From NCBI GenBank assembly GCA_000242815.2, contig AHHB01000018.1, forward strand, positions 62,001 to 126,000: a stretch of 64,000 nucleotides of DNA, given 5' to 3'. The DNA comes from Janthinobacterium lividum PAMC 25724 (GTDB lineage: Bacteria > Pseudomonadota > Gammaproteobacteria > Burkholderiales > Burkholderiaceae_D). The notes under the pieces were generated by a model. The model was not told the DNA's origin. It made no database searches and saw only the letters and a list, made by a program, of their open reading frames with translations. A program made the position numbers and the translations under genes. Positions 46,478-55,996 of the stretch are shown in pieces. Every line of letters starts with the position of its first letter. Position 1 is the stretch's first letter.

Positions 46478-47808
46478 TTATTGGGCGAGGAAGTCAAATG
46501 CCCCGCTACTCGCATCCTTTGATACCACAAGCTTGACGACGGGAATGGGAGCGCTGCTGCCAGATGAGCCCCTGACCGCCCCCACATCGACTGATTTGGA
46601 TGACAGTACGCCACCGCTGGAGGTGGACACCTGGACTGTTGCAGTGCGCCCGGTCGCGCCGGAGAAGTTGTTGATACCGAACGAGTACGTTCCAGCTTGC
46701 AGCACTTTTGCATCACACGAAGCGAAATAATGCTCGGGTCCGTTTGCAATGACATTATCGACATCGAGACGTCCGACGTTGCCATTGCGGTTGGCGTAAT
46801 AGACCTGCATGCCGTTTGGCTCAAGGCTGTGCAAATCGACATCGCCCTGGCCGTCCCAGGTGAGCGTCACGGTAAATGCGCCGACGTTACCCTGCTTGGG
46901 CGGCGCCTGCAATTGCTGCATGGCTCTTTCCACAGCGATTTGACCTGCGCGCGGGCCGGCCGGCTCGCATCAAGATAGGTTTCCACCAGCATGTGGCCGG
47001 AAGCATCGGCAGTCGATGCAGGCAGGTTCAAGTTAATCGGCGGCACTGAAGTGATGCCTGTCAAACGCAGGCCGTTGATGACCAGGTCGATGTCTGCCAG
47101 CAGATGGCCGCCGCGCAGGGTCGTCGATGCAGGCGCAATTTGCGCAACAGCGATGCTCGATGCGCTGATTTTTGTCAGCGCATAATCGTAGGCGCGGTTG
47201 ACGAATAGATTGCCTTGCGAATGAGCAACGAAAATCAGCTTTTGTCCTTCTACTGAAAGCGCTTCGATCCGCGTTTTGTGCAGGGAGTAGGTGGCCTCGG
47301 TTGGCGGATTGCTGACGAGCGAACTGATTGCTCCGATCAGTTTGTTCATGATGCTTGTCGCGATCTGATCGAGTATCAAGGCGGCGGACGGCAGAAAATT
47401 GCGGATTTTATTGGTGAACGATTTGTCCCCAGAAAGATTGTCCCAGAAATACTCAAATCTGTTGCCCATTTCGCCGCTGGAGTCGATTTCGCGCGCGCGT
47501 TGAATAAATACCTCGGCAACATCTTGCATCATCGTTGCGCCGCTACCGGGATTTTTGCCGCTGTAGTTATAAAAGGTTTCGTACTTGACGTTCTCGCTGT
47601 TATAGCTGTCAGTCAGCAGATTTCGCAATGCATCGCGTCCATTGTCAGCTTCGAACTTGGTATTCCAGACGCCATTAAAAAAGCCGAGCGTATAACCTTT
47701 CGGCGTGCAAAGTGCATTTGCAGGGATGGCTGCGTAGGCCGGAGCCAGCAAGGCAGGGATCAAGATCAGGGCCAGCAGTTTGCGGAAAAAATAGGCCTTA
47801 ATTTTCAC
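46478..47808 (-). pseudogene. secreted lipase-like hydrolase with C-terminal DUF2135-like domain, frameshifted
   Basis: Two overlapping frames form one protein. Frame 1 (47808 to 46867) has a signal peptide (LLALILIPALLAPAYA), then an alpha/beta-hydrolase region with the nucleophile motif VAHSQGN and NRAYDYALTKI. It runs into noise (KSLWKEPCSNCRRRP). Frame 2 (46933 to 46478) continues with IAVERAMQQLQ and a beta-rich domain VTLTWDGQGDVDLHSLEPNGMQVYY...LDVDNVIANGPEHY, the DUF2135/YfaP pattern. One extra A in the AAA run at 46939-46941 would join them into 443 residues. The N-terminus overlaps the upstream lipoprotein gene by 11 bp. Either a real lesion or a base-call error. Confidence 0.75.
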
Positions 47809-48340
47809 AGCCGTCTCCTGCCGGTGCCAGGGAAGTCGTACCGCTCAGGGCTGCATTGTATGCATCATAGGCATCGAAGCGCTGCCTGGTGTTGATATGT
47901 AACTTTTCCATTTCTCTGGCGCGCTTGCTCGCAAGCGGACTCGGATATCGGCTGAACAGGCACGACGATGCATTCGACAGTTTGGTGGACGACGCCGTCA
48001 ACGCGCTGCTGTCAGCCAGATTCGTGGTGAGTACCGAGGTAAATGCCTGCGCGGTTTGCCGAAGCGCGTTCTTTTGAGTTGCGGTATCTGGCATGCTGTT
48101 GATATGGGTTTCAATATCGTCGCGTATGCCGTTCGCATTGCTGTCCGTGCCTGACAGCGTCGCGCTGCGATCGAGCACAGGAATGCTCCCACTAGTTTCA
48201 GCCTTGCGAACCGCTTCGGTGAATGTCTTGAAGGTTGGGGTGGGCGCTGGTATCTCGGGAGCGGGAGCATCCTTGCCTCCTGAACCGCATGCCGCAAGCA
48301 GCACTGCTGAAAGCAGAATGCTCAAAGAAGTTTTTTTCAT
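47798..48340 (-). CDS. lipoprotein with a TSP3-like calcium motif
   Basis: A 180-residue protein. The signal sequence LSILLSAVLLAACGSGG has lipobox LAAC with Cys at residue 18, followed by a Pro-rich linker. DRSATLSGTDSNANGIRDDIETHI is a DxNxNGxxDDxE calcium-binding loop of the thrombospondin-3 type. Helical sequence follows. It overlaps the broken hydrolase gene by 11 bp, so the two are one transcript and probably act together at the cell surface. Function unknown. Confidence 0.72.
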   Translation of the reverse strand: MKKTSLSILLSAVLLAACGSGGKDAPAPEIPAPTPTFKTFTEAVRKAETSGSIPVLDRSATLSGTDSNANGIRDDIETHINSMPDTATQKNALRQTAQAFTSVLTTNLADSSALTASSTKLSNASSCLFSRYPSPLASKRAREMEKLHINTRQRFDAYDAYNAALSGTTSLAPAGDGCEN

Positions 48341-48737
48341 ATAGGAACAATAAATGTCGTTATTTTTTTATAAATAACGAATGGGTGGCTGGAGTCTCCA
48401 GCGCGCCAGCCATTCAGGCTTGCGCGAAGGGGGGCGAAATTCTACTGCATATTGAGGTCATTAATATACAAATATAATTTTGCAATTTCTTAAATTATAC
48501 GCATGTGCAATGCTGCTATCCAAAGTGCACGCTGACCTAATACCTTCCATCTGACTTTATTGAATATGTCCGATATGACTGCTGTGGCCGTGACGCGAAT
48601 GGGTAGAGCGGAGATTGGAAGTAGCCGCGTGGCAGAAGTGAGCGCATGGACAGATGGCTTGTTGCATGCTGCATATGTGAGCGGCGCCGCGAAGGCGCTA
48701 CAATAGCGTTTCCTTTTTCCCTCGCAGAAGAACTCCT
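48341..48737. other. 397-bp divergent intergenic region before argJ
   Basis: No gene seen. It contains an AT-rich stem TCGTTATT / AATAACGA (48357-48380), a GC stem TGGCTGG / CCAGCCA (48386-48412) enclosing the odd palindrome CTGGAG-T-CTCCAG, and a TACAAT box (48699-48704) that may be the argJ -10; its -35 is not clear. Confidence 0.5.
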
Positions 48738-49976
48738 ATGGCCGTCAATTCCCCCAAGCCCGTCGCCGCCGACCTGAAAGCCGTCGCCGGCATTGAAATC
48801 GGTGTTGCCGAAGCCGGCATCAAGAAACCCAACCGCAAAGATTTGCTGGTATTGAAACTGGCGCCGACGGCCACCGTGGCCGGCGTGTTCACCCTGAACC
48901 GCTTCTGCGCTGCACCCGTGCAAATCTCGAAAGCCAACCTCGCTGCCGTGACGGCCGGCGCTGCGCCTATCCGCGCGCTGCTGGTCAACACGGGTAACGC
49001 GAATGCAGGCACGGGCGAATCGGGCCTGGCCGATGCACAAGCGAGCTGCGCCGCACTGGCCGAGCTGCTGGGCTGCACGCCGCAGCAGATTCTGCCGTTT
49101 TCCACCGGCGTGATCCTGGAACCGCTGCCCGTACAGCGCCTGGTCGCCGGCTTGCCGCAAGCCGTGGCCGCGCTCACTTCAGACAACTGGTTCTCGGCGG
49201 CCGAAGCCATCATGACCACCGATACGCAGCCGAAAGCGGGCTCGCGCAGCGTCACCATCGGTGGCCACACGGTGACGCTGACGGGCATCAGCAAGGGGGC
49301 CGGCATGATCAAGCCGAATATGGCCACCATGCTCGGTTTCCTCGCGTTTGACGCCACCGTGTCCCAGCCCGTGCTGGACCAGCTGGTGAAGCAGGCGGCC
49401 GATAAATCGTTCAACTGCATCACCATCGATGGCGATACCTCCACCAATGACTCGTTCATGCTGGTGGCCACGGGCGCTGGCAGCCTGCATATCGATTCGA
49501 CCGATTCGCCGCACTATGCCGAACTGGCCGCTGCCGTTACCGAACTGTCGACGTTCCTGGCGCAAGCCATCGTGCGCGACGGCGAAGGCGCGACCAAGTT
49601 CATGACCGTGACCGTGGAAGACGGCCGCAACGTGGAAGAGTGCCGCAAGATCGCGTATTCCATCGCCCATTCGCCGCTGGTGAAAACGGCCTTCTTCGCC
49701 TCCGACCCGAACCTGGGCCGCATCCTGGCCGCCATCGGTTATGCGGGCGTGGACGACCTCGACGTGGGCCAGTTGAATCTATACCTGGACGACGTGTGGG
49801 TGGCCAAGAATGGCGGCCGCAACCCGGACTACCAGGAACAGGATGGCCAGCGCGTGATGCAGCAAAGCGAAATTACCATCCGCGTGAAGCTGGCGCGTGG
49901 CGATGCCACGGCGACCCTGTGGACGTGCGACCTGTCGCATGACTACGTGTCGATCAACGCCGACTACCGCTCATGA
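48738..49976 (+). CDS. argJ: bifunctional glutamate N-acetyltransferase/ornithine acetyltransferase ArgJ
   Basis: A 412-residue enzyme that recycles the acetyl group in arginine synthesis. It is made as a precursor that cuts itself between Ala196 and Thr197 in the motif [10 protein letters not shown]; Thr197 becomes the nucleophile. [21 protein letters not shown]-like [12 protein letters not shown] and the ending [15 protein letters not shown] are all conserved. ATGA overlap with the next gene. Confidence 0.96.
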   Translation: MAVNSPKPVAADLKAVAGIEIGVAEAGIKKPNRKDLLVLKLAPTATVAGVFTLNRFCAAPVQISKANLAAVTAGAAPIRALLVNTGNANAGTGESGLADAQASCAALAELLGCTPQQILPFSTGVILEPLPVQRLVAGLPQAVAALTSDNWFSAAEAIMTTDTQPKAGSRSVTIGGHTVTLTGISKGAGMIKPNMATMLGFLAFDATVSQPVLDQLVKQAADKSFNCITIDGDTSTNDSFMLVATGAGSLHIDSTDSPHYAELAAAVTELSTFLAQAIVRDGEGATKFMTVTVEDGRNVEECRKIAYSIAHSPLVKTAFFASDPNLGRILAAIGYAGVDDLDVGQLNLYLDDVWVAKNGGRNPDYQEQDGQRVMQQSEITIRVKLARGDATATLWTCDLSHDYVSINADYRS

Positions 49977-50839
49977 CCACACTCGATCAATTCCTGATCC
50001 GCGCCGAAGCCTTGCTGGCGCGCGTGGAAGCGATCCTGCCGCAGCCGACGCCCGCGCCCGACTGGAACAGTTTTGCCTTCCGTTGGCGCCGGCGCCAGGG
50101 CGCAGCAGCCTATTTGCAGGCTGTGGCCCACGTGTCATCGATCGCTTTGGATGACTTGCACAATATCGGCACGCAAAAAGCGCAAATTGAACAGAACACG
50201 CGCCAGTTCGTCGGTGCGCGTCCGGCCAACAACGTGCTGCTGACGGGCGCGCGGGGGACGGGCAAGTCTTCCTTGATCAAGGCGTGCCTGAACCAGTTCG
50301 CCAGCCAGGGCTTGCGCCTGATCGAAGTGGACAAGGCCGATCTTGTCGACCTGCCCGACATTGTTGACTTGGTGGCGGCGCGCCCTGAGCGCTTCATCAT
50401 CTTTTGCGACGACCTGTCGTTCGAAGAGGGCGAGAGCGGCTACAAGGCGTTGAAGGTAGCGCTCGATGGCAGCATCGCCGCGCAATCGGAGAATGTGCTG
50501 ATCTATGCCACGTCGAACCGCCGTCATCTGATGCCGGAACGGATGTCGGACAATACCAGCTACAAGACGGACGACGATGGCGATTTGCATCCGGGCGAGA
50601 CGGTGGAAGAGAAAATCTCGCTGTCCGAGCGCTTCGGCCTGTGGCTGTCGTTCTACCCGTTCAAGCAGGATGACTATCTGGACATCGTCGCGCACTGGCT
50701 CGCTAGCTTTGGCTGCACGCCGGAACAGATTGCGGCAGCGCGTGGCGAGGCGCTGCGCTGGGCCTTGCAGCGCGGTTCCCGTTCGGGCCGGGTGGCCTGG
50801 CAATTTGCGCGCGATTACGCGGGAAAGCTGGCGCAATGA
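49973..50839 (+). CDS. DUF815 family AAA-type ATPase
   Basis: A 288-residue ATPase. Walker A is [16 protein letters not shown] (about residues 84-99) and Walker B is [27 protein letters not shown] is the sensor region. The family has no established role but is regularly next to argJ and a Nudix gene in betaproteobacteria. It overlaps both neighbours by 4 bp, so the three are co-translated. Confidence 0.88.
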   Translation: MTTLDQFLIRAEALLARVEAILPQPTPAPDWNSFAFRWRRRQGAAAYLQAVAHVSSIALDDLHNIGTQKAQIEQNTRQFVGARPANNVLLTGARGTGKSSLIKACLNQFASQGLRLIEVDKADLVDLPDIVDLVAARPERFIIFCDDLSFEEGESGYKALKVALDGSIAAQSENVLIYATSNRRHLMPERMSDNTSYKTDDDGDLHPGETVEEKISLSERFGLWLSFYPFKQDDYLDIVAHWLASFGCTPEQIAAARGEALRWALQRGSRSGRVAWQFARDYAGKLAQ

Positions 50840-51270
50840 GCGAAGTGAGCTTGAAGGATAAAGTCCAGCCTGTCGATGTGGCCGTGGGTATCTTGATGAA
50901 GCCGAATGGTGACGTACTGCTGGGCCAGCGCCCGGCTGGGAAGCCGTATGACGGTTATTGGGAATTTCCAGGTGGCAAAGTCGAACCGGGCGAGGCCATC
51001 TTTGACGCCTTGAAACGCGAGTTTGTCGAGGAGTTGGGGCTGTATATTGACAGTGCCGAGGCCTGGTGCGGCGTCGAATATGTGTATCCGCATGCGCATG
51101 TGCGCCTGCATTTTTATATCAGTCGCCATTGGCGGGGCGAGCCGCAAAGCCTGGAAGGGCAGGCGTTCGCCTGGCAGGGCACGGTCGGCGTGGAACCCTT
51201 GCTTCCGGCCACCATTCCCCTGCTGGAATGGCTCGATGAGGTGCGCCGGGAATTGCTGGCGTCTGCCTGA
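50836..51270 (+). CDS. Nudix hydrolase, MutT type
   Basis: A 144-residue enzyme. The Nudix box is complete: GKVEPGEAIFDALKREFVEELGL fits G-x5-E-x7-REUXEEXGU. The beginning DVAVGILMKPNGDVLLGQRPAGKPYDGYWEFPGG is that of MutT-like 8-oxo-dGTP diphosphatases. It would keep oxidised guanine out of DNA. Short overlap (4 bp) with the ATPase gene upstream. Confidence 0.92.
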   Translation: MSEVSLKDKVQPVDVAVGILMKPNGDVLLGQRPAGKPYDGYWEFPGGKVEPGEAIFDALKREFVEELGLYIDSAEAWCGVEYVYPHAHVRLHFYISRHWRGEPQSLEGQAFAWQGTVGVEPLLPATIPLLEWLDEVRRELLASA

Positions 51271-51334
51271 TCTTCAATAGTGCCAGCGGGCAGCGCCATG
51301 CTGCGCGCTGGCGCAAACTTTCCTTTTGCTCTCC

Positions 51335-51362
51335 TTGTATCTTGCGCGCTGTGCGCTACAGT
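51335..51362 (+). promoter_or_regulatory. promoter of the toxin-antitoxin pair
   Basis: TTGTAT (51335-51340), 16-nt spacer, TACAGT (51357-51362). It lies 29 nt before the antitoxin start and its -10 touches the operator palindrome. Confidence 0.5.
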
Positions 51363-51377
51363 GCTTGCATCAAGCAC
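51361..51377. promoter_or_regulatory. operator palindrome of the toxin-antitoxin pair
   Basis: GTGCTTG-CAT-CAAGCAC, a perfect 7+7 palindrome directly downstream of the -10 box and 13 bp before the antitoxin ATG. Antitoxins of this type repress their own promoter through such sites. Confidence 0.65.
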
Positions 51378-51390
51378 CGGGGAGTTTCGC

Positions 51391-51600
51391 ATGCCGCTGA
51401 CACTGACCTTTACCGATACCGATGAATTGCTGATTGCCGCGCTGCACAAGCGTGCCCGAGCGCATGGGCGCAGCATCGAAGATGAGCATCGCGACATCCT
51501 GCGCAGCGCCTTGCGGCCGCTGACTAAGCGTCCGCTCGACGATATTTTGGCCAGCATGCCCGACGTCGGGCTCGATACGGATTTCGGGCGCCGCTCCTGA
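51391..51600 (+). CDS. FitA/VapB-like antitoxin (ribbon-helix-helix)
   Basis: A 69-residue protein. LTLTFTDTDELLIAALHKRARAHGRSIEDEHRDILRSAL is the FitA-like RHH DNA-binding fold; the tail PLDDILASMPDVGLDTDFGRRS is the toxin-binding part. GGGGAG lies 7 nt before the ATG at 51391. A longer open frame from 51280 crosses the promoter and is rejected. The toxin gene starts 6 bp after its stop. Confidence 0.85.
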   Translation: MPLTLTFTDTDELLIAALHKRARAHGRSIEDEHRDILRSALRPLTKRPLDDILASMPDVGLDTDFGRRS

Positions 51601-51606
51601 CCGGCC

Positions 51607-52029
51607 ATGCCTACGCTCGCTTATCTGGTCGATACGGATGTGATCGTTGCGGCGCGCATGGGTAGCGTTGCGCCGACAGGCGTGCTCGCCTTTCTGGAAC
51701 GGGTGCCGCCCGAGGCGCGCTATGTGCCGGTGCAGGTGATCGCGCAGTTGCGCGCAGGCATACAGCACAGCTGGCGGCGCGAAGCGGCGCTGGAAGCACT
51801 GGCGCTGGAAGGCTGGCTGGAGGCTGTGCTGGCAGAGTATGCGCCGCGACTGCTGGAATTTGACCTCGATTGCGCACATGTCTGTGCGCGTCTGCATGCT
51901 CGCGGCCACGCGCACGGCGTGGATGGACAGATCGCGGCGATGGGTATTGCCTACGGCTTGACGGTGGTGAGCGGCAGGCTCGACAGGTTCGTCATGCAGG
52001 CGCTGCGCCTGGAAAATCCGTTTAGTTGA
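51607..52029 (+). CDS. PIN-domain toxin (VapC/FitB-like), atypical active site
   Basis: A 140-residue PIN-domain protein, the partner of the upstream antitoxin. The first acidic residue is present in YLVDTDVIVAARM, and the third in GVDGQIAAMGIAYGLTVVSGRLDRF. The second, normally Glu in a GEL/GEI motif, is Gln here (VQVIAQLRAGI), and the usual TRN-xx-DF end reads SGRLDRF. PIN toxins need three to four acids to hold Mg2+, so RNase activity may be weak or lost. Family call is firm; activity is doubtful. Confidence 0.8.
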   Translation: MPTLAYLVDTDVIVAARMGSVAPTGVLAFLERVPPEARYVPVQVIAQLRAGIQHSWRREAALEALALEGWLEAVLAEYAPRLLEFDLDCAHVCARLHARGHAHGVDGQIAAMGIAYGLTVVSGRLDRFVMQALRLENPFS

Positions 52030-52042
52030 GGCTAATTGCGGC

Positions 52043-52231
52043 TTACTGCGGCTTGTTGTCTTCGTCCGCCAGAGGATCTTCAAACGGGTCGGCGGCGGGG
52101 ATCGTATATTTTTCCTCGGCCCAGGCACCCAGGTCGATTTGCTTGCAGCGTTCCGAGCAGAAGGGGCGGAATGTATTGGCTTCAGTCCATTCGACTTTGG
52201 CAGCGCAGGTAGGGCAGTTAACGACGGTCAT
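52043..52231 (-). CDS. yacG: DNA gyrase inhibitor YacG
   Basis: A 62-residue zinc protein: [12 protein letters not shown] and [21 protein letters not shown] give the CxxC-x(n)-CxxxC zinc site typical of YacG. It binds GyrB. The acidic tail [12 protein letters not shown] is the usual flexible C-terminus. It is 21 bp after zapD and belongs to the coaE-zapD-yacG unit. Confidence 0.94.
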   Translation of the reverse strand: MTVVNCPTCAAKVEWTEANTFRPFCSERCKQIDLGAWAEEKYTIPAADPFEDPLADEDNKPQ

Positions 52232-52252
52232 GATGGGGCAAATAAGTAGCAG

Positions 52253-53008
52253 TTAAAAATTACAGAGCGTGAGCTCGAACGGAACATCTTCTTCCAGCGG
52301 CTTCGGTTTCAAGTCGCCGCCCTGGGTAGTGAAGCGTATCCATAGCATATATTTGTTGGCGGAAATTTCCGGGATGGCGCCGCTGTTCTCATCCAGGCTC
52401 AGGCGCAGCATCTGGTACACCTTGCCCTGCAGCATTTGCTGGTAGCTGCCGCCATTGGCGATCAGTTTCACGGGGCCGCCGGAATCGCGCAGCAGACGCA
52501 ATACCAAGGCCAGCGCATCGAACAGCGGTGCCAGCGGCGCAAACCATGCGTGGATATCGTTCAGGCGCTGCTCGGAACTGCGCTTTTGCCAGGCGAAGTA
52601 GGAAGGCAAGTCGAATTCGCAGGCACCGCCCGGGATGATGGTGCGCCCGCGGATGCTCATCAGCCATTCATTGTCGCGGATATTCTGGCCCGTCTTGCCC
52701 TGCGCGGCCACCAGGGCGCCGCTGACGCTGTCGAGTTCAGCAAGGATGGCATCGAGGGTTTCCGGCTCCACGTTCGGATTGCTGCGGTAACCGAGCAGGC
52801 TTTGGCGTTGGCGTTCGAGTTCTTGCAACAGGTCGGACTTCAGGTCGGCGCGGCCGGCCACTTCGAGCATGTCAAAAATAGTCGCCAAGGCAACATGATG
52901 CTGCATTGCATGTTCTTGCTGGATGAAGAACTTGAATTTGTCGTACAGGTCTTCCAGTCGCAATAAGGTACGTATGCGTTCGTTGAAAGGGTATTCGTAG
53001 ACAATCAA
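52253..53008 (-). CDS. zapD: cell-division protein ZapD
   Basis: A 251-residue protein (DUF1342) that cross-links FtsZ filaments. The beginning IVYEYPFNERIRTLLRLEDLYDK is diagnostic. No ATG fits: TTG at 53008 has AAGGGA 7 nt upstream and gives the standard length, so it is chosen over the longer frame to 53059 (an ATT two codons earlier is a less likely option). It can act on the FtsZ C-terminal peptide, which is intact in this window. Confidence 0.92.
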   Translation of the reverse strand: MIVYEYPFNERIRTLLRLEDLYDKFKFFIQQEHAMQHHVALATIFDMLEVAGRADLKSDLLQELERQRQSLLGYRSNPNVEPETLDAILAELDSVSGALVAAQGKTGQNIRDNEWLMSIRGRTIIPGGACEFDLPSYFAWQKRSSEQRLNDIHAWFAPLAPLFDALALVLRLLRDSGGPVKLIANGGSYQQMLQGKVYQMLRLSLDENSGAIPEISANKYMLWIRFTTQGGDLKPKPLEEDVPFELTLCNF

Positions 53009-53070
53009 AATAATTCCCTTAAGTAAGGACCTGCAAACAATCCCGTGATTTTGAACCAAGCGTCGACAAA

Positions 53071-53718
53071 TTACAAACGTTGCGGCCCGATTCCGGCCAT
53101 TCTTTTTGAAAATGCCAGATATAAATCGTGCAACTGGGCAATCTGCGGTGTCAGGGCGTCCAAATCGGCATGATTGTCGATCACATCGTCCGCCGCCGCC
53201 AGGCGCATGGCGCGCGTGGCTTGCGTGGCCATGATGGCTTTGACTTGTTCTTCAGATAAGCCGTTGCGCGCCATGACACGTGATACTTGCAAACTTTCCG
53301 GGCAATCGATGACGAGCACGCGGTTGACGCGCTCCACCCAGCCACCTGACTCGACCAGCAGGGGCACGGCAAAGATCACATAGCTGCCCGTCGCTTCGGC
53401 GGCCGCCGCCAGCGTGGCCTGGCGGATGCGCGGATGCAGAATGGCTTCCAGCCTGGCCTTGGCGGCGGCATCGGAAAACACCAGCTTGCGCATTTTTGGG
53501 CGATCGAGGGCGCCCCGAGCATCGGCGTAGTCCGCGCCAAATTGCGCCAACAGGTCCGGCATGGCGGCGCCGTTTGGCGCTGTCAGGCTGTGGGCGATCT
53601 GGTCGGTGTCGACGATGGAAGCGCCGCGCGCGGCGAACAGGTCGGCCACGGTGCTCTTGCCGCAACCGATGCCGCCGGTGAGACCGACGCTGAAATAAGG
53701 GGCGTTTTGTTGTTGCAT
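53071..53718 (-). CDS. coaE: dephospho-CoA kinase
   Basis: About 215 residues; last step of coenzyme A synthesis. The P-loop is [12 protein letters not shown], followed by [20 protein letters not shown] and [12 protein letters not shown], all conserved in CoaE. Three starts are possible: GTG 53739, ATG 53730 and ATG 53718; only the last has a weak GGAT site, and all give a full P-loop. It lies between pilD and zapD in the common pilBCD-coaE-zapD-yacG order. Confidence 0.93.
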   Translation of the reverse strand: MQQQNAPYFSVGLTGGIGCGKSTVADLFAARGASIVDTDQIAHSLTAPNGAAMPDLLAQFGADYADARGALDRPKMRKLVFSDAAAKARLEAILHPRIRQATLAAAAEATGSYVIFAVPLLVESGGWVERVNRVLVIDCPESLQVSRVMARNGLSEEQVKAIMATQATRAMRLAAADDVIDNHADLDALTPQIAQLHDLYLAFSKRMAGIGPQRL

Positions 53719-53752
53719 GTGTTTATCCATCAGGTGCACGCTGCTGCGCCGG

Positions 53753-54621
53753 TCAGCCGGTCAGGCCCAGCGTCAGCCGCGACAGTGGCGTGCCGTACAG
53801 CAGGGCGATCAGACCTGCTGCTGCCAGGTAAGGGCCGAACGGGATCGGTTTGTCGCGGCCCCGTTTGGCGAAGACGATCAGGCCGATGCCGACCACGGCG
53901 CCGACCAGCGAGGACAACAATATGATCGTCGGCAACATGCTCCAGCCCAGCCAGGCACCGAGCGCCGCCAGCAATTTGAAATCACCATAGCCCATTCCTT
54001 CCTTGCCTGTCGCCAGCTTGAAGGCCCAATAGACGGCCCACAGGGCCAGATAGCCGGCGGCTGCGCCGATGACGGCGTCTTGCAGCGGCACGAAGGTGGC
54101 GTTGATATTGACCAGCAGCCCCGCCCACAGCAAGGGAAAGGTGAGGTCGTCGGGCAGCATTTGCGTGTCGGCATCGATGAAGGTCATGGCGATCAGCACC
54201 CAGGCAAACACCAGCGTGGCCAGGCCCGTCCAGCCGCTGCCGAAGTGCCAGATCAAGAGGGCCGACAGTGCGCCCGTCAGCAGCTCGACCAGTGGATAGC
54301 GCACGGAGACAGGCGCTTGGCAGGCGCTGCACTTGCCGCGCAACAGTAGGTAACTGATGACGGGAATGTTTTCCATGGCCGTGATGCGGTGACCACAAGC
54401 GGTGCATTGCGAGTGCGGCAGCATCAGGTTGTAGCGCTGCGTGTGCGGCAGGGGCAAGCCGCTTTCTTGCGCCACGTAATTATCAGACTCGCGCTGCATC
54501 ATTTTGGCACGCGGTGGATCACCACGTTGAGGAAGCTGCCCACGATCAGGCCGAACAGGGCGGCGATGAGGGCGACAGGCAGGTTGCCGGGCGCAGCGAA
54601 CAGCAGGGTATCTTGCAGCAT
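53753..54621 (-). pseudogene. pilD: prepilin peptidase PilD, split by a frameshift
   Basis: The first 40 residues (54621 to 54499), MLQDTLLFAAPGNLPVALI...GSFLNVVIHRVPK, then TGA, are the first membrane helix of PilD. The rest is in another frame from ATG 54502 to 53753 and carries the CxxC-CxxC zinc site (CTACGHRI, CSACQAPV) and the aspartyl protease residues FIDADTQMLPDD and GMGYGDFKLL. The stop and the next ATG overlap as ATGA. One extra A in the AAAA run (54502-54505) would restore a 289-residue protein. It would cleave and methylate type IV prepilins at the inner membrane. Confidence 0.85.
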
Positions 54622-54726
54622 GATGGATTTGTCTGAGGTGAAGATCGTTGCCGCGCAAACATTGCCTGGCACGACCGTAGTGTAAAACATCTGCCAGCAC
54701 ATGGGGATGTTTTGCGCAGGGCGCAG

Positions 54727-55923
54727 TCAAATCACGGCGCCCAGCTTGAAAATCGGCAAATACAAGGCAATCACGAGTGAACCGACGAGCACGCCCAGCA
54801 CCACCATCAGCGCCGGTTCCAGCAGCGTCGAAAGGGTGGCGACCGTGGCGTCGATGTCCGCCTCGATGATATCAGCGGCGCGCGACAGCATGGCGTCGAG
54901 CGCGCCAGATTCTTCGCCGATCAGCGCCAGCTGCGTCAGCAGCGGGGGGAACACGGCGCTGTGTTGCATGGCCAGGGCCAGGCTGCCACCGGCGCGGATT
55001 TCCCGTTCGATGCGCGTCGTCGCTTCCTGGTACAGCGCGTGGCCGGAGGCGTCGCCTACCAGGCCGAGCGAGTCTAGCAGCGGCACGCCTGCGGCGAACA
55101 TGGCGGCGAGGGTGCGCGTCCAGCGGGCAATTGCCGCCTTGCGCAGCAGCGCGCCGAACACGGGCAGGCGCAAGGCCCACAGTTGCATCTTGCGCCGCAG
55201 GGCAGGCCAGCGCTGCCAGGCCAGGTGCGCTAGCAGCGAGGCCAGCAGCACTGCCGTCAGCAAGGCCAGCCAGTGGCGCACGAGAAAGGCGGACAAGCCC
55301 ATGACGAGCAGGGTCGGTAATGGCAATGGCGCACCGAAGCTGTCAAATACCTGGCGGAAGGCGGGCACGACTACGCTCATGATGATGGCCGTGACAGCGA
55401 TGGCAACGCACACAATGGCCAGCGGATACATCAGCGCGCCGCGTATTTTTCGCCGCAGGGCGATGGCCTTTTCCTGGTGCGTGGCCAGGCGCGCCAGCAA
55501 ATCTTGCACGATGCCAGCCTGCTCGCCGGCGGCCAGCAGCTTGCAATACAGTTCGTCAAACAGCAGCGGGAATTGGCGGAAGGCCTGCTGCAGGCTGCTG
55601 CCCGCTTCGATGTCGTGGCGCAAGTCGCGCATCAGCTCGGTGACGGCGGGCTTGACCTGGCCCTTGCCGGCAATGTCGAAGGCCTGCAGCAACGGCACGC
55701 CGGCCGCCATCATGGTCGACAGTTGGCGCGTGAACAGCGCGATATCCTGGCCGGTGATGGCCTTGCCCGGCGCGGCCCGTGCAGCCCGTACCTTGGTGGC
55801 GAGGATGCCTTGGCGCCGCAAGGCCATGCTGGCAGCGGTGGCGTCGGCGGCGCGCAAGATGCCATCGACCGCCTTGCCACGGCGGTCGATACCCTTCCAT
55901 GCAAACCGCCGCTCTGCCGCCAT
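54727..55923 (-). CDS. pilC: type IV pilus / type II secretion platform protein PilC
   Basis: A 398-residue inner-membrane protein of the GspF/PilC family with two cytoplasmic helical repeats: FTRQLSTMMAAGVPLLQAFDI and WTRTLAAMFAAGVPLLDSLGLV. Three membrane helices follow the first repeat and end the second (PALMVVLGVLVGSLVIALYLPIF). It anchors the pilus motor ATPases. AGGAGG with 5-nt spacing fixes the start at 55923 rather than the GTG at 55929, which lies in the site itself. The expected pilB gene is not upstream; a drug-transporter gene is. Confidence 0.93.
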   Translation of the reverse strand: MAAERRFAWKGIDRRGKAVDGILRAADATAASMALRRQGILATKVRAARAAPGKAITGQDIALFTRQLSTMMAAGVPLLQAFDIAGKGQVKPAVTELMRDLRHDIEAGSSLQQAFRQFPLLFDELYCKLLAAGEQAGIVQDLLARLATHQEKAIALRRKIRGALMYPLAIVCVAIAVTAIIMSVVVPAFRQVFDSFGAPLPLPTLLVMGLSAFLVRHWLALLTAVLLASLLAHLAWQRWPALRRKMQLWALRLPVFGALLRKAAIARWTRTLAAMFAAGVPLLDSLGLVGDASGHALYQEATTRIEREIRAGGSLALAMQHSAVFPPLLTQLALIGEESGALDAMLSRAADIIEADIDATVATLSTLLEPALMVVLGVLVGSLVIALYLPIFKLGAVI

Positions 55924-55996
55924 GCGCACCTCCTGCCGTCACGGTAGCAGCGTCAGGTAAAAGCACCAGCGGCGCTTGCGGCAGGCTTGATCTGGT

